Of a stretch of DNA of 64,000 nucleotides, positions 11,645 through 26,683 are shown one piece after another (within the stretch, counting starts at the first letter, position 1; the number at the start of each line of letters is the position of its first letter). The position numbers and the translations under genes are program-made. The stretch covers positions 31,046,798 to 31,110,797 of the forward strand of contig CM067309.1 of NCBI GenBank assembly GCA_034231615.1. The letters are read 5' to 3'. Below the pieces are notes generated by a model. It searched no databases. It was not told where the DNA came from and worked only from the letters and a program-made list of their open reading frames with translations. Origin of the DNA: Meghimatium bilineatum. Lineage: Eukaryota > Mollusca > Gastropoda > Stylommatophora > Philomycidae.

Positions 11645-14600
11645 CTGGGAAATAGACAAGAATACTATCAACATGTACGAAGTCAGATTTATCTTGTTAA
11701 TGTGTGGAAAACTAAATTCAAACACTGTACCATCTAGCAAGCAGGAATCATATTCATTTGAAACGTTTTTAACTAATTCTATCTGTTACATGGTCAAAAA
11801 AAATGCAGGTGAGACAGTCTTGAGAACTGGAAAACAAGATTCAAATCTTGAATGCTACCTTTTGATATGTACAATAATTCCTCAAATATTGATATCAAAT
11901 TTACTCTAGCCATCTTAAAACATATATACCTCGCACAATTGAATCCAATCATTGATATTACAAACATATATACCTCACACAATTGAATCCAATCATTGAT
12001 ATTTCAAACATATATACCTCACACAATTGAATCCAATCATTGATACAGAGGATATATTGAAAAATATAGAAAGTATAGCAGGAATAGCAGTTGGAGGTTA
12101 CAATCTGAATAATCTAAGATATGCTGATGATACAGTTCTGATTGCAGGTAGCGAACAAGAACTTCAAGCCCTGTTAGACATGGTAGCACAATCAAAAAAA
12201 TCTAAGTCCTTTAGACTTAAGAAGAAATTTAAATGGCTATTTAAAAGAAATACACACCCGCCAAAATGTAGTATTACTATCAATGATGCAAAATTAAATC
12301 AAGCGGATATCAAGTATCTTGGCACCATTTTAACATCAGATGGCAGGTGCCTAAATGAGGTCGAGAACAGGATAGCACAGGTCAAATCAACATTACAAAA
12401 AAATGAGAAACATTCTATGCAATGGTGTAATATCAATGCATACACGAGTTTAGGGATGTTATATTGAGCTAATCCTTTCTTATGGAAGCGAAGTATGGAC
12501 AGTAAACAAAAGTGTCAAAGATAAGCTGGAGGCAACTGAGATGTGGTTTTTATGAAAAAACGATGAAAACTCCATTGGCAGCCAATAAAACTAATGGAGA
12601 CATTCTCAGAGATCCTTGAGTAAGTCGACAAATTATATTGAAAATTATAAACAATCAAGATTTTAAGGGCATGTGATAACAAAAGTATAGGAAGAAGATA
12701 CAAAAGAATAGGAATAGCTAAAAGTACCTTCAATGACATGAGGAAATTATTAATATCTAAACAAATTACAAACAAGTTAAAAATGAGCATTATAAAATGC
12801 TACATCTATTCCATATTAATGTATGGCTCAGAAACATGGACACTAAATAAACAATTAGAAGACAAAATTGATGCCTTTGAGATGTGGGTATATAGAAGAA
12901 TAGGGAGAACATCATGGAAAGAGAAGAAAACAAATAAAGAGGTGCTCAAAACACTTAATATGAAGAAAGAACTACTAAGAGAAATAAAGATCAGGCAAAT
13001 AAAATACTTTGGACACATTAAAAGACATGACACCTTATTGAAGACCTTACTTGAGGGTAAAGTCAAAGGGAAGCGAGCAAGAGGTAGGCAGAGATACACG
13101 TGGGAGAGTAACATTACACGATGGACAGGTTACAGTCTAGCAGAATGCACCACCAAGACAAGAGACAGGAGATGTTGGAGATACGTTGCAGCCAACCTTC
13201 GTTGCGGAGACGGCACTTGATGATGATAACAAAAGTAAAACTTGAACATTTAGTAACAACCCTAAAGATCAAGTGGAGAAGAGACAGAGGAAGACAAAGA
13301 GAGAAATATCTGGATGGGTTGTCACTGTGGTACAAAAAGAAGTCTCCAACTGAACTTATTAACATCACAAGAGACAGAGAGTTGTGGAGAGGCATGATCG
13401 CCTAAATAACTCGACATCACACTTGATTGATAGATTAGTAACAGTAACAATTAGTACATTATCCTTAGTGATATCATTTCTTATGTTTGTTACTGCCTGC
13501 ACTCTCCTACTTTGTCAGGATATCCTCGGACACTTGGTTATTATTTTCATGTCCCATAGTTGTGTGTTGCCTAAGACTAATACCTTCTCACATTTCAGAC
13601 TAACAACATCTCACATCTCAGACTAACACCTTCTCACATCTCAGACTAACACCTTCTCCTATCTCAGACTAACATTTCAAATCTCAGACTAACGCCTTCT
13701 CATATCTCAGACTAACATCTCAAATATCATACTAACACCTTCTCATATCTCAGACTAACACATTCTAACAATAACATCTCAGACTAACATTTCACATCTT
13801 AGACTAACGACATCTCACATCTCAGACTAACAATTTCTGATATCTCAGACTAACACCATCTCACAATTCAGAATAACACCTTCTCATATCTCAGACTAAC
13901 ATCTCTAATCTCAGACTAATATCTCACATCTCAGACTAACATCTCACATCTCAGACTAACATCTCACATCTCAGACTAACATCTCACATCTCAGACTAAC
14001 ATCTCACATCTCAGACTAACATCTCACATCTCAGACTAACATCTCACATCTCAGACTAACATCTCACATCTCAGACTAACATCTCACATCTCAGAATAAC
14101 ATCTCTAATCTCAGACTAACATATTCTTAAAGTAATCACCTTTCTCTATCTTCTTCTTTCCTCATCTCTCGCTCTCTCTCCTTCTCTGCTTCTGACTTTG
14201 GCCAGGATGGAAAAGATGAAGGTGTTCGATGTAATCTATTCCACTCATGAGGTGGAGTCAAACCTGACGCCAGCCCTGGTGCTATCATATCACGAACTGA
14301 AGAAAACATACTGCCACCTGCAGACATAGTGGTAAATACGACTTCATCAGGGGAGACAACAACAACAACAACAACAAAAAACAACTGCCAATAATAATAA
14401 CTAACATAAAAACCAGACAACCTTTTTGATGAACATCTAATTATCATGAAAATATCACAAATTGACATCAGTTCAAAGGTCGGCAATAACTGACTCCTAC
14501 ATCTTCTATTTCTTGTCATATATTATTGTAATAGAATTGATGATTATCAAATGACAGAGTATTTTCATAAGTTCAGTTTGTTTCAGCAAATGACAGAGTA

Positions 14601-16072
14601 TTTTCATAAGTTCAGTTTGTTTCAGCAAATGACAGAGTATTTTCATAAGTTCAGTTTGTTTCAGCAAATGACAGAGTATTTTCATAAGTTCAGTTTGTTT
14701 CAGCAAATGACAGAGTATTTTCATAAGTTCAGTTTGTTTCAGCAAATGTTCAGTGCCAGAGTACTTAGGCCTACACTGTAGCACTAGAACAACTCTACAG
14801 AACGTGGCAACAAAGGTCAGCTTCTTCTTCCTCGTTTAACCTGTAGAGACCATGTAGAATATAGTCTGGAGAATGGAGCTTAAACTGCGATATCTACCTT
14901 TCGGTCCAACACACTCGACTTCAATATGGCTTCTGGGTTACTTTGACCATCTATGAGACGAGACAGTCAACGCACATCCAAAACATCCTGTCACATCATG
15001 AACAGCAAGAAACAGTGTTGCTATTCTTTGCTCCACTTTTGTACTCTCAGAAACACACTGGTGATAGGGGAGCAAAGACTAGCACTGATATAAGGTGCCA
15101 TGCAATAATGAACGGATTGGTTTCTTGTCTGCCCTTAATGTTGTCTTTCAACTTTCTACTGCAGTAGCAGCTCATGATGATGATATCAGTAGTATAGTAG
15201 CAGCTACAGCTAATAAGCAATATTAGCTGCGGTAGATAGAACTATCTTTGCAAGCATGAAACCAGTCCTGATTCTTCTTCTTTAATTTGCCTGGAAAAAT
15301 GAATATACCTGAATGTCTGTCTCTTCTATAAACGTGATCATATTCTAGTCTGATAGAATGATAGAGATGTAAATGTGATTAGATAAGAAATGTGATAGAT
15401 ATTAAATGTGACAAAATGAATGTGACAAGATATTAAATGTGACAAGATAATAAATATGACAAGATAAATGTGACAAGATATCAAATGTGACAAAGTAACC
15501 CATGTGACATGATAAGAATAATGACAAGATATCAAATGTGGAAAGATAACAAATGTGACAAAATATGAAATGTGACAAGATATCTAATTCGTCAAGATAA
15601 CAAATGTGACAAGATATAATATATGACAAGATAACTATTAATTTATACAGATTGCAAGGAATGTGATATTGACCTTTATTATCAGTGAAGTTATGTGCTA
15701 TAATTTCTGAGAACTGTCTTTAGCTAGTGTGTGACATCAGATCCCCATCATTGTGTGACATCAGATCCCCATCATTGTGTGACATCAGATCCCCATCATT
15801 GTGTGACATCAGATCCCCATCATTGTGTGACATCAGATCCCCATCATTGTGTGACATCAGATCCCCATCATTGTGTGACATCAGATCCCCATCATTGTGT
15901 GACATCAGATCCTCATCACTGTGTGACTTCTCATTCAGATTGGATTGGTATAAATCCACATCTGACAAAATTATGATTTCTCTCAAGCAGCAAACCTGAG
16001 AGTAACAGTGTACCACTCATCAGCTCATGATAGTGCTGTCAGTTATGATAACTATAACAGTAACTTTGGTAA

Positions 16073-16132
<60 letters not shown>

Positions 16133-19100
16133 TGTTGCTCTGGTACAGGAAACAATCCAAGTAATATTGCATCCCCTGCCACATTAGACAAATGACAATC
16201 TCTGGAAACTAGCCGTATCACTAACATCAAGAGAGATAGAGAGAGAGAGACAGAGAATAAATCTGAAAGACATTATATGCCGGGATGTCTAGCACAAGAT
16301 GAAATGATACAAACTTGTATTCATCTGAGGGATCAGACAGAAAGACGTGACAGAGTTACAAGTATGTCTTCTAACTTCTTCTTCTTCAACGTTCATTCTC
16401 AAACTCCCGTTGGATCTCTCTTGTAGCAGGACCATGGTCCTATTAGATTTCCAGCAGAATGTAGTCAAGAGAATGGAAATGCGCTGTGTCGGCGTTTTAT
16501 TTGTGCCAATGGCCCGACACATCCGTCTTCTGCGGTATGTGTTCTAACAAGTCCAGCTAGCAAGTTCAAACCCTTACCTAAACCACTGAAGCCAAGTGGA
16601 TTGAGCAGTGATGGTAGTGGATAAGGTGAAGGTCTTTGGAAAGGTGTCATGCCTAAAGGAAGAAAAGATAAACATATTAGCAAAGTTATTGTTATAGTTA
16701 TCATAATTGACAGCACTATCATGAGCTGAAGGGTGATACACATGACAAGAGCAGATATGTATACATGTACACGATGTTCAACCCCTGAGAGTTTCTCATT
16801 CCTTCACTCTTTTTGTAATATACATTGATACCACGAGACAGTTACATCTTACAGATCGATGGTCTATGTGTATGGTCGATGATCTATCTATATGTGTACG
16901 AGTTATGTGAATGACATTTCATATGAATTGGCAGTCACTTGGCAAATAATCTTCATATGAATTGGCAGTCACTTGGCAAATAATCTTCATATGAATTAGC
17001 AGTCACTTGGCAAATAATCTTCATATGAATTGGCAGTCACTTGGCAAATAATCTTCATATGAATTGGCAGTCACTTGGCAAATAATCTTCATATGAATTG
17101 GCAGTCACTTGGCAAATAATCTTCATATGAATTGGCAGTCACGTGGCAAATAATCGCTGTCTCAATTATCTAAAAACACAGTCTGATGTGTCACTTATCT
17201 AACTACACACATATAAGTCTGATGTGTCAATAATCTAACTACACACACACACAGTCTGATGTGTCAATAATCTAACTACACACACACAAAGTCTGATGTG
17301 TCAATAATCTAACTACACACACACAAAGTCTGATGTGTCAATAATCTAACTACACACACACAAAGTCTGATGTGTCAATAATCTAACTACACACACACAA
17401 AGTCTGATGTGTCAATAATCTAACTACACACACACACAAAGTCTGATGTGTCAATAATCTAACCACACACACACAAAGTCTGATGTGTCAATAATCTAAC
17501 TACACACACACACAGTCTGATGTGTCAATAATCTAACTACACACACACAGTTTGATGTGTCAATAATCTAACTACACACACACAAAGTCTGATGTGTCAA
17601 TAATCTAACTACACACACACAAAGTCTGATGTGTCAATAATCTAACTACACACACACACAAAGTCTGATGTGTCAATAATCTAACTACACACACACACAG
17701 TCTGATGTGTCAATATTCTAACTACACACACACACAAAGTCTGATGTGTCAATAATCTAACTACACACACACACACAGTCTGATGTGTCAATAATCTAAC
17801 TACACACACACAAAGTCTGATGTGTCAATAATCTAACTACACACACACAAAGTCTGATGTGTCAATAATCTAACTACACACACACACAAAGTCTGATGTG
17901 TCAATAATCTAACTACACACACACACAGTCTGATGTGTCAATAATCTAACTACACACACACAGTCTGATGTGTCAATAATCTAACAACACACACACAAAG
18001 TCTGATGTGTCAATAATCTAACTACACACACACACAGTCTGATGTGTCAATAATCTAACTACACACACACATAGTCTGATGTGTCAATAATCTAACTACA
18101 CACATACAAAGTCTGATGTGTCAATAATCTAACTACACACACAAAGTCTGATGTGTCAATAATCTAACTACACACACAAAGTCTGATGTGTCAATAATCT
18201 AACTACACACACACAAAGTCTGATGTGTCAATAATCTAACTACACACACAAAGTCTGATGTGTCAATAATCTAACTACACACACACACAAAGTCTGATGT
18301 GTCAATAATCTAACTACACACACACAAAGTCTGATGTGTCAATAATCTAACTACACACACACACACAGTCTGATGTGTCAATAATCTAACTACACACACA
18401 CATAGTCTGATGTGTCAATAATCTAACTACACACACACAAAGTCTGATGTGTCAATAATCTAACTACACACACACACAAAGTCTGATGTGTCAATAATCT
18501 AACAACACACACACATAGTCTGATGTGTCAATAATCTAACTACACACACAAAGTCTGATGTGTCAATAATCTAACTACACACACACAAAGTCTGATGTGT
18601 CAATAATCTAACAACACACACACAAAGTCTGATGTGTCAATAATCTAACTACACACACACAAAGTCTGATGTGTCAATAATCTAACCACACACACACAAA
18701 GTCTGATGTGTCAATAATCTAACTACACACACACAAAGTCTGATGTGTCAATAATCTAACTACACACACACAAAGTCTGATGTGTCAATAATCTAACCAC
18801 ACACACACAAAGTCTGATGTGTCAATAATCTAACTACACACACACAAAGTCTGATGTGTCAATAATCTAACTACACACAATGAAAGTCTGATGTGTCAAT
18901 AATCTAACTACACACACACAAAGTCTGATGTGTGAATAATCTAACTACACACACACAAAGTCTGATGTGTCAATAATCTAACTACACACACACAAAGTCT
19001 GATGTGTCAATAATCTAACTACACACACACAAAGTCTGATGTGTCAATAATCTAACTACACACACACAAAGTCTGATGTGTCAATAATCTAACTACACAC

Positions 19101-22100
19101 ACACAAAGTCTGATGTGTCAACTATCTAACCACACACACAGAAAGTGTGTCAACTATCTAACCACACACACAACTAAATGTCATGCAGAATACAAAATGT
19201 CATGGACATCTAAGAGACAACTAAAGGTTGGGTATGAAAATTGTCTGCCCCACAGAAAGACAATAAACTCAGATCGGACATGATGATGCTGAATGAAGTC
19301 TGGTATATTCAGATCGAATATCTAGATACCGCTGCCATGTTGTTGAGCAGAGGTGGCAACATCTGTGGGTTGACAGGCAGAATTGAGTTCCTGCGGCAAC
19401 ATTTTTGGGATGACAGGCCGAATTGAGTTCCTGCGGCAACATTTTTTGGTTGACAGGCAGAATTGAGTTCCTGCGGCAACATTTTTGGGTTGACAGGCCA
19501 AATTGAGTTCCTGCGGCAACATTTTTTGGTTGACAGGCAGAATTGAGTTCCTGCGGAAACATTTTTGGGTTGACAGGCCAAATTGAGTTCCTGCGGCAAC
19601 ATTTTTGGGTTGACAGGTCGAATTGAGTTACTGCAGCAACATTTTTGGGTTGAAAGGCCTGAAATGAGTTCCTGCTGCAACATTTTTATGTTGACAGGCT
19701 GAATTGAATTCCTGCGGCAACATTTTTGGTTTGACAGGCTTGAAATGAGTTCCTGCGGCAACATTTTTGGGTTGACAGGCTTAATTGAGTTCCTGCGAAA
19801 ACATTTTTCGGTTGATAGAGACCGAATTAAGTTCATCTGAAGTGTGAGAGATTGTTAGTCTCAGATGTGAGAAGTTGTTGGTCTGAGATGTGAGAGATTC
19901 TTAATCTGAGATGTGAGGTGTTAGTCTGAGATGTGAGGTGTTAGTCTGAGATGTGAGGTGTTAGTCTGAGATGTGAGGTGTTAGTCTGACATATGAGAGT
20001 TACAGTAGCCCTCTACAGGCACATTCCTTACCAAGATGGGCAGTAGATGACAGGTAGCTGGAACCAGAGTGAGATACTACATCAGGCAAACTTCTCGCCA
20101 CTGAAACACAGTGAGAATACTGGATTAGAACAAGCAACTGGTAAGTAAACACATTGATTTCTAATCATCCTTCACTCTCCTTGTAATATACACTAATATC
20201 TGACTGTAACAACATTCCTTCACTCTCCTTGTAATATACACCAATATCTGACTGTAACAACATTCCTTCACTCTCCTTGTAATATACACTAATATCTGAC
20301 TGTAACAACATTCCTTCACTCTCCTTGTAATATACACTAATATCTGACTGTAACAACATTCCTTCACTCTCCTTGTAATATACACTAATATCTGACTGTA
20401 ACAACATTCCTTCACTCTCCTTGTAATATACACTAATATCTGACTGTAACAACATTCCTTCACTCTTCTTGTAATATACACTAATATCTGACTGTAACAA
20501 CATTCCTTCACTCTCCTTGTAATATACACTAATATCTGACTGTAACAACATTCCTTCACTCTCCTTGTAATATACACTAATATCTGACTGTAACAACATT
20601 CCTTCACTCTCCTTGTAATATACACTAATATCTGACTGTAACAACATTCCTTCACTCTCCTTGTAATATACACTACTATCTGACTGTAACAACATTCCTT
20701 CACTCTCCTTGTAATATACACTAATATCTGACTGTAACAACATTCCTTCACTCTCCTTGTAATATACACTAATATCTGACTGTAACAACATTCCTTCACT
20801 CTCCTTGTAATGTACACTAATATCTGACTGTAACAACATTCCTTCACTCTTCTTGTAATATACACTAATATCTGACTAACAACATTCCTTCACTCTCTTT
20901 GTAATATACATTAATATCTGACTGTAACAACATTCCTTCACTCTCCTTGTAATATACATTAATATCTGACTGTAACAACATTCCTTCACTCTCCTTGTAA
21001 TATACACTAATATCTGACTGTAACAACATTCCTTCACTCTCCTTGTAATATACATTAATATCTGACTGTAACAACATTCCTTCACTCTCCTTGTAATATA
21101 CATTAATATCTGACTGTAACAACATTCCTTCACTCTCCTTGTAATATACACAGATAACACCAGAGATATCTGTATCTTCTGATCTATGTGTACAGTTTGT
21201 GTGTGTGATCTTCATGTACGAAGCTAGACAATGAAATATGCACTGGCAATTGCTGATACCTCATCATCGTTGTTCTCTTCATCTTCTACATGCGAGAGGG
21301 AGATAGCAAAATGTAGTCTGATGAAAAGAATGCTATGGTTTACAGCTTGGATGCAAGTCCTCTTTGTTGGCACAGGTATTTCTGTCTTAAAGATTGCATA
21401 CCATGTACACAGCATGTATGATATTTCATCTATCAGGTAAACCTTATCTGAAGGAGAGCATGTGTATTACAGTTACACTACAGGATTGGGTTGTTACTCT
21501 CATGACCAATTCTTCCTGATAAAGATATGGGTAGGTCAAGTCGCTGCTAAAGATATGGGTAAGTCAAGTCGCTGCTAAAGATATGGGTACATCAAGTCGC
21601 TGCTAAAGATATGGGTAAACCAAGTCGCTGCTAAAGATATGGGTATGTCAAGTTGCTGCTAAAGATATGGGTAAGTCAAGTCGCTGCTAAAGATATGGGT
21701 AAGTCAAGCCGCTGCTAAAGATATGGGTAAGTCAAGTCGCTGCTAAAGATATGGGTATGTCAAGTCGCTGCTAAAGATATGGGTACATCAAGTCGCTGCT
21801 AAAGATATGGGTAAGTCAAGTCGCTGCTAAAGATATGGGTAAGTCAAGTCGCTGCTAAAGATATGGGTATGTAAAGTTGCTGCTAAAGATATGGCTAAGT
21901 AAAGTCGCTGCTAAAGATATGGGTAAGTCAAGTCGCTGCTAAAGATATGGGTAGGTCACGGGCGGTGCTGAAGATATGTGTAGGTCACTGGTGCTGCTAA
22001 AGATACAGGTAGGTCACTGGTGCTGCTGAAGATACAGGTGGGTCATGGTCGCTGTTGAAGATTTGGGTAGGTCACTGTCGCTGTTGAAGATATGGGTAGA

Positions 22101-25100
22101 TCAAGGTCACTTCTGAAGATATGGGTAGGTCACGTCGCTGCTGAAGATATGGGTAGATCAAGGTCTCTGCTTCAGATATGGGTAGGTCACGGTCACTTCT
22201 GAAGATTTGGGTAGATGACGGTGTTTACTATTCTGTGCTCCCCAGTTTGTGCTCTTCCAACACAGGGAGACAACTGACTGACTCAAATAATATAGTGAAG
22301 GATGTACTGTATAAGATATTGCTATACAATTGTTGGCGAGACAACTATTCATGCAGCCAATACAAGATTATTATTATCCCATCACTAATGCTGCCAGTGC
22401 CAAACCTGAACAATGACAGCACAAAACAAAAGAAAAATAGTGACAGCAGAAATGGCACATCTATGAAGAATACTCGGAGTGTCATTAATAGATAGAATTA
22501 CAAACGATAACATCAGATATATAAGCAAAACAATACCAGAATTGGAACACATCAAAAGATAACAGATCAAGTGGTTTTTCACACGCTTCCAGACTACGTT
22601 TCACCATTTGTATCAGAAACAATGAAGATCTAAAGCAAATTGCAATGAAACGAGAGACATGGAAATCTATGACATACGTCCTATGACTCGTCTTTGACCC
22701 TAGAGGAATAAAGTAACCAACTAACCAGACTACCAACATACAGCATGCCACAGATGACCATTACACACACACATAATGATTACAAAGCCAGACCATGTAA
22801 AAGATGGATCACAGAAATAAAAGAAGCCACAGGAACAAGCTGACAAACAGTACACAGGAGGGGCATCACAATAAAACTCTTCTACCCCTGACGCCGCAAG
22901 GCAAACGAGGGTGACAGCGTATAGATAGATATATAGACACAATATTCTTCTTCTTCAGGGTTCATTCACAAACTCCTGCTGGATCTCTATTGCAGTAGAA
23001 CAATGGCCCTATTAGATTTCCAGCAGGATATAGTCCAGAGAATGGAAATGCGTTGTGTCGCCGTTTTATTTGCGCCAGTGGCCCGACACATCCGTCTTCG
23101 GCGGAAGACACAATATGAAAAGTCAGCTTTGCAACCACGACCAAATTCCACCTACATCACTATAAACAATCTATGTGTAGGTATAAATGATCAATTGATC
23201 TGCATGAAGGTACACCATATCTACTCTAATATACATCAATGTTGCCAGTCTATGCTATTGTAATGTACTTATGTATATCGCATCTATTATAATGTACAAA
23301 GATATACCATATCTATTTTAATGTACAAAGGTAACAGCTGAAGACAGATGTGTCTGACCATTAGTACAAATAAAACAGCGACACAACTCATTTACATTCT
23401 CTGGAGTACCTGCTATAAATCTAGTACGGCCATTGTCTGGCTACAAGAGAGATCTAGTGAGTGTTTGAGAAGCAGCTCTGAAGTATTACAACGGTATGCC
23501 ATGTATATTAATTCTACTGTTCAATGGTATAAGGATATATATAAAGGATATATATTATATATTCTAATGTTTAAGGATATATATATTATATATTCTAATG
23601 TTTAAGGATATATATTATATATTCTAATGTGCACAAGTTATGCCTTATTTATTCTCCATCACATACACTCTCAGAGAGCGTGCACTCAGATAATGACATA
23701 CCTGATGCCAACAACGAAGACTCTGGCAGCCTAGGAGTAGCACTGCCTCCTGGAAGGAGATTCCCCAAAGGACGAAGCATAGGCTCTAAAGGTTTGATGT
23801 CTTGACCAGACTTTGAGGAGGTAGTGGAGGAGGATGATCCCGTATCGCCATCTTGATCTCGCGTGGGTTTTTTCTGCTGACGATGGTAAATCTCCCAAGC
23901 CACTCGTACATGAACAGCACACCATCTACCTTGTTTCTAGGATACAAAAATTACAAACATGTTTCTAGGATACAAAGTTGCAAACATGTTTCTAAGATAC
24001 AAAGTTGCAAACATGTTTCTAGGATACAAAGTTACATACATGTTTCTAGGACAAAGTTACAACCATGTTTCTAGGATACAAAGTTGCAAACATGTTTCTA
24101 AGATACAAAGTTGCAAACATGTTTCTAGGATACAAAGTTACAAACATGTTTCTAGGAAAAAAGTTACATACATGTTTCTAGAACACAAAGTTACAACTAT
24201 GTTTCTAGAACACAAAGTTACAACCATGTTTCTAGAACACAAAGTTACAACCATGTTTCTAGAACACAAAGTTACAACCATGTTTCTAGAACACAAAGTT
24301 ACAACCATGTTTCTAGAATACAAAGTTACAACCATGTTTCTAGAATACAAAGTTACAACCATGTTTCTAGAACACAAAGTTACAACTATGTTTCTAGAAC
24401 ACAAAGTTACAACCATGTTTCTAGAATACAAAGTTACAACTATGTTTCTAGAACACAAAGTTACAACCATGTTTCTAGAATACAAAGTTACAACTATGTT
24501 TCTAGAATACATAGTTACAACCATGTTTCTAGAACACAAAGTTACAACTATGTTTCTAGAACACAAAGATACAACCATGTTTCTAGAACACAAAGTTACA
24601 ACCATGTTTCTAGAACACAAAGTTACAACCATGTTTCTAGAACACAAAGTTACAACTATGTTTCTAGAATACAAAGTTACAACTATGTTTCTAGAATACA
24701 AAGTTACAACTATGTTTCTAGAATACAAAGTTACAACTATGTTTCTAGAATACAAAGTTACAACTATGTTTCTTACGCTGTTTCATACAAGCCATTCATG
24801 ATCCAGAAAATGAATCTTCCTTACACATAATCTTCAAGGTATAGACATGCAGATAAATCAATGTTCACACACAGTCATACAAGACTTCTTACAGACAATT
24901 GCTTCCTTAGTATGGGTTTAAAGCGTTCATTTTCCGATGCACAAGACTTTCAACACAAGACCGGAAAATAATTTGGTTACATTAAAGTATAGTTGGCTTT
25001 AATCTGTCTGTAACCTTCTCCATCATTCTGTGTGCTATTGTTACTAAAGGACATTCACTGTGCTAAGCAGCGTCGTCGTTGATGAGAACAAGTTGTAATT

Positions 25101-26648
25101 ATGCTTCATTTAGGGAATAATTCAATCTGGCATATACAAAATATATGTACGTTACATGGGGTGGGGGGCATCAGAATTTTAGAAAGATTTGGGTGCGGCA
25201 TGGTAAGAAAAATGTTGTGAAACATTGGTGTAAAGAGATTATAGTCCTATACAGAAATGGTGGAAGTCTTGCTGTTGTGTAGTTGTCTTGTTGTTGTCTA
25301 GTTATCTTGTTGTTGTCTAGTTGACTTGAAACACTAAAAAAGAACAGGTGGTCCTCTTGAGCTGGACCTGGTATGATCAGATACCACCAGTCTGTAGATT
25401 ATCACTGTGTTAGAACACTCATAAAGACACTGTATGTTAGAACACTCATAATGACACTATCACTGTATGTTAGAACACTCATAATGACACTATCACTGTA
25501 TGTTAGAACACCCATAATGACACTATCACTGTATGTTAGAACACCCATAAAGACACTGTATGTTAGAACGCCCATAAAGACACTGTATGTTAGAACACTC
25601 ATAAAGACACTGTATGTTAGAACACCCATAATGACACTATCACTGTATGTTAGAACACCCATAAAGACACTGTATGTTAGAACACTCATAAAGACACTGT
25701 ATGTTAGAACACCCATAATGACACTATCACTGTATGTTAGAACACCCATAATGACACTATCACTGTATGTTAGAACACCCATAAAGACACTGTATGTTAG
25801 AACGCCCATAAAGACACTGTATGTTAGAACACTCATAAAGACACTGTATGTTAGAACACCCATAATGACACTATCACTGTATGTTAGAACACCCATAAAG
25901 ACACTGTATGTTAGAACACTCATAAAGACACTGTATGTTAGAACACCCATAATGACACTATCACTGTATGTTAGAACACCCATAATGACACTATCACTGT
26001 ATGTTAGAACACCCATAAAGACACTGTATGTTAGAATACTCATAATGACACATTTTTCTATGGATATATGTGCTCCGATCTATATTGCACAGGAATATCT
26101 CAGTATCAGTGTAAGGGAACTGTAGCATCGACAAAGATCTTCTCCGTCGGAATTTGAATAGACGAGCCAACGTGGGGAAGATATGACCAGAGGACATTAA
26201 CACCATTCTTCAAATTGCCTGCCCTGAGAATGATGCACTGTCACCTCTGCAAAACTACCATAACATTTCTATGTCAACCATATACGTAAATTATAATGTA
26301 CAATTATCTGTGTACAACAACATAATCAACAATTAGCTCTGTACAACAACATAATCTACAACTAGCTCTGTACAACAACATAGTCTACAGTTAGCTCTGT
26401 ACAACGACATAATCTACAATTAACAATGCAGTAAATTTAGATAACGTTACTCGGGCGCTAGAATATGTCTACCATTGCTGCCAGTGAATGTCAAAGAAAA
26501 CCGGTACTGCACTTAGAGTACAAATAAACTACTTGAATTCTCAAGAGCCCACGTCATGAAATGTTAATAAGAAAATCTAGATACTTCTCAGTAGATTGCC
26601 TATAAAATGTAGAAAGTTAGAATACGTGCCAGGCAATTAGTGTGGCAG

Positions 26649-26683
<35 letters not shown>

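Noticed and set aside
20161..21215. Repetitive minus-strand proteins (YITRRVKECCYSQILV repeats)
   Set aside because: A 48-bp minisatellite in an AUTS2 intron; open in two frames.
23959..26125. Repeat proteins on both strands at 24.0-24.8 and 25.4-26.1 kb
   Set aside because: 27-bp and 27/33-bp minisatellites; unit lengths divisible by three keep frames open.
26100..26270. Possible extra exon on the minus strand (frame with KNGVNVLWSYLPHVG)
   Set aside because: Open in several frames on both strands, does not match any AUTS2 segment, no convincing donor; more likely a transposon remnant.
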